The position numbers and the translations under genes are program-made. A DNA stretch of 5,748 bases from JBFGRM01 sp041563675 (lineage in GTDB: Bacteria > Nitrospirota > Nitrospiria > Nitrospirales > Nitrospiraceae). Each line of letters opens with the position of its first letter. The first letter of the stretch is position 1. Below are positions 5,438 to 5,748 of this stretch, one piece after another. The notes under the pieces were generated by a model. That model searched no databases. It had not been told where the DNA came from and saw nothing but the letters and a program-made list of their open reading frames with translations. The DNA lies in contig JBFGRM010000164.1 of assembly GCA_041563675.1 (NCBI GenBank), positions 1 through 5,748 of the forward strand, written 5' to 3'.

Positions 5438-5748
5438 CCAGCGCCTCACCGACTTCACGCACGCCCACGAGCTCGATCGAGGCCGTGGTTTCCAGCTTTG
5501 CCAAATTACCCTCGGGCAACAGGCAGCGACGGAACCCCAGCTTGGCCGCCTCCCTGAGACGCATCTCGACCTGGCTCACGGCCCGAACCTCGCCCCCCAA
5601 GCCGACCTCGCCGAAAATGACGGTGCCGCTGTCGACGGGACAATCGCGGAGACTGGACGTGACCGCGGCTGCGATCCCCAAATCGATCGCGGGCTCATCG
5701 ATGTGCATCCCGCCGACCACGTTGACATAGACATCCTGACCCGACAGG
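5421..5748 (-). CDS. radA: DNA repair protein RadA (C-terminal part; runs off the right edge)
   Basis: The last 108 codons of radA are visible, ending at TAG 5421-5423. The segment begins LSGQDVYVNVVGG and continues with SSLRD, GEVGLGGEVRAV and EAAKLGFRR, all characteristic of the C-terminal Lon-protease-like domain of RadA (Sms). RadA is a RecA-related, zinc-finger-bearing ATPase that acts in recombination and branch migration. Its zinc finger, Walker motifs and KNRFG motif would lie beyond the right edge. The visible end is close to E. coli RadA in length and motif order, with no frameshift. The stop codon lies inside the start region of the following lipoprotein gene. Confidence 0.96.
   Translation of the reverse strand, partial: LSGQDVYVNVVGGMHIDEPAIDLGIAAAVTSSLRDCPVDSGTVIFGEVGLGGEVRAVSQVEMRLREAAKLGFRRCLLPEGNLAKLETTASIELVGVREVGEALDAVLA
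5444..5447 (-). promoter_or_regulatory. Ribosome binding site (GAGG) for the LolA/LolB-like lipoprotein gene
   Basis: GAGG lies 6 nt before ATG 5437, inside the radA coding sequence, and decides the start against GTG 5458. It lies outside the element B stem, unlike the RBS of the left-edge lipoprotein. Confidence 0.6.

Overview
This 5.7 kb window reads as one co-directional, tightly packed gene block on the minus strand of a GC-rich bacterium. The gene content and order (radA, LolA/LolB-like lipoprotein, tsaB, rimI, YdcH-like small protein, tatC, a BNR propeller protein, a cyclophilin, a small lipoprotein) and the number of outer-membrane-type lipoproteins suggest a Gram-negative lineage. Nitrospirota (Nitrospira-like) is my best guess; it rests on remembered gene order and protein style, not on a search.

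Layout, in the direction of transcription (right to left). The 3' end of radA (DNA repair ATPase) enters at the right edge. Its stop overlaps the start of a LolA/LolB/DUF4292-like lipoprotein gene, which overlaps tsaB (tRNA t6A synthesis) by ATGA. rimI (ribosomal protein N-acetyltransferase) follows after 13 bp. After an 89 bp gap come a small DUF465/YdcH-like coiled-coil protein, tatC (twin-arginine translocase), a secreted seven-bladed BNR propeller protein, a cytoplasmic cyclophilin, and the 5' part of a small lipoprotein that runs off the left edge. Nearly all junctions are 30 bp or less, or overlap, so the block is probably one or two operons. The 89 bp gap is the most likely place for an internal promoter. 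No tRNA, rRNA, CRISPR array or transposase gene was seen.

Most genes are housekeeping: DNA repair, tRNA and ribosome modification, protein folding and export. The most unusual feature is a pair of A/T-rich inverted-repeat elements (about 272-394 and 5343-5418), each lying inside the 5' end of a lipoprotein gene. In each, the A-rich arm is read as a Lys/Glu/Ser-rich n-region and the T-rich arm as a Phe/Leu/Ile/Ser hydrophobic core, followed by a lipobox Cys. The palindromes therefore appear to supply the signal peptides. A second point of interest is a TatC whose N-terminus lacks the usual Glu of the twin-arginine-binding site.
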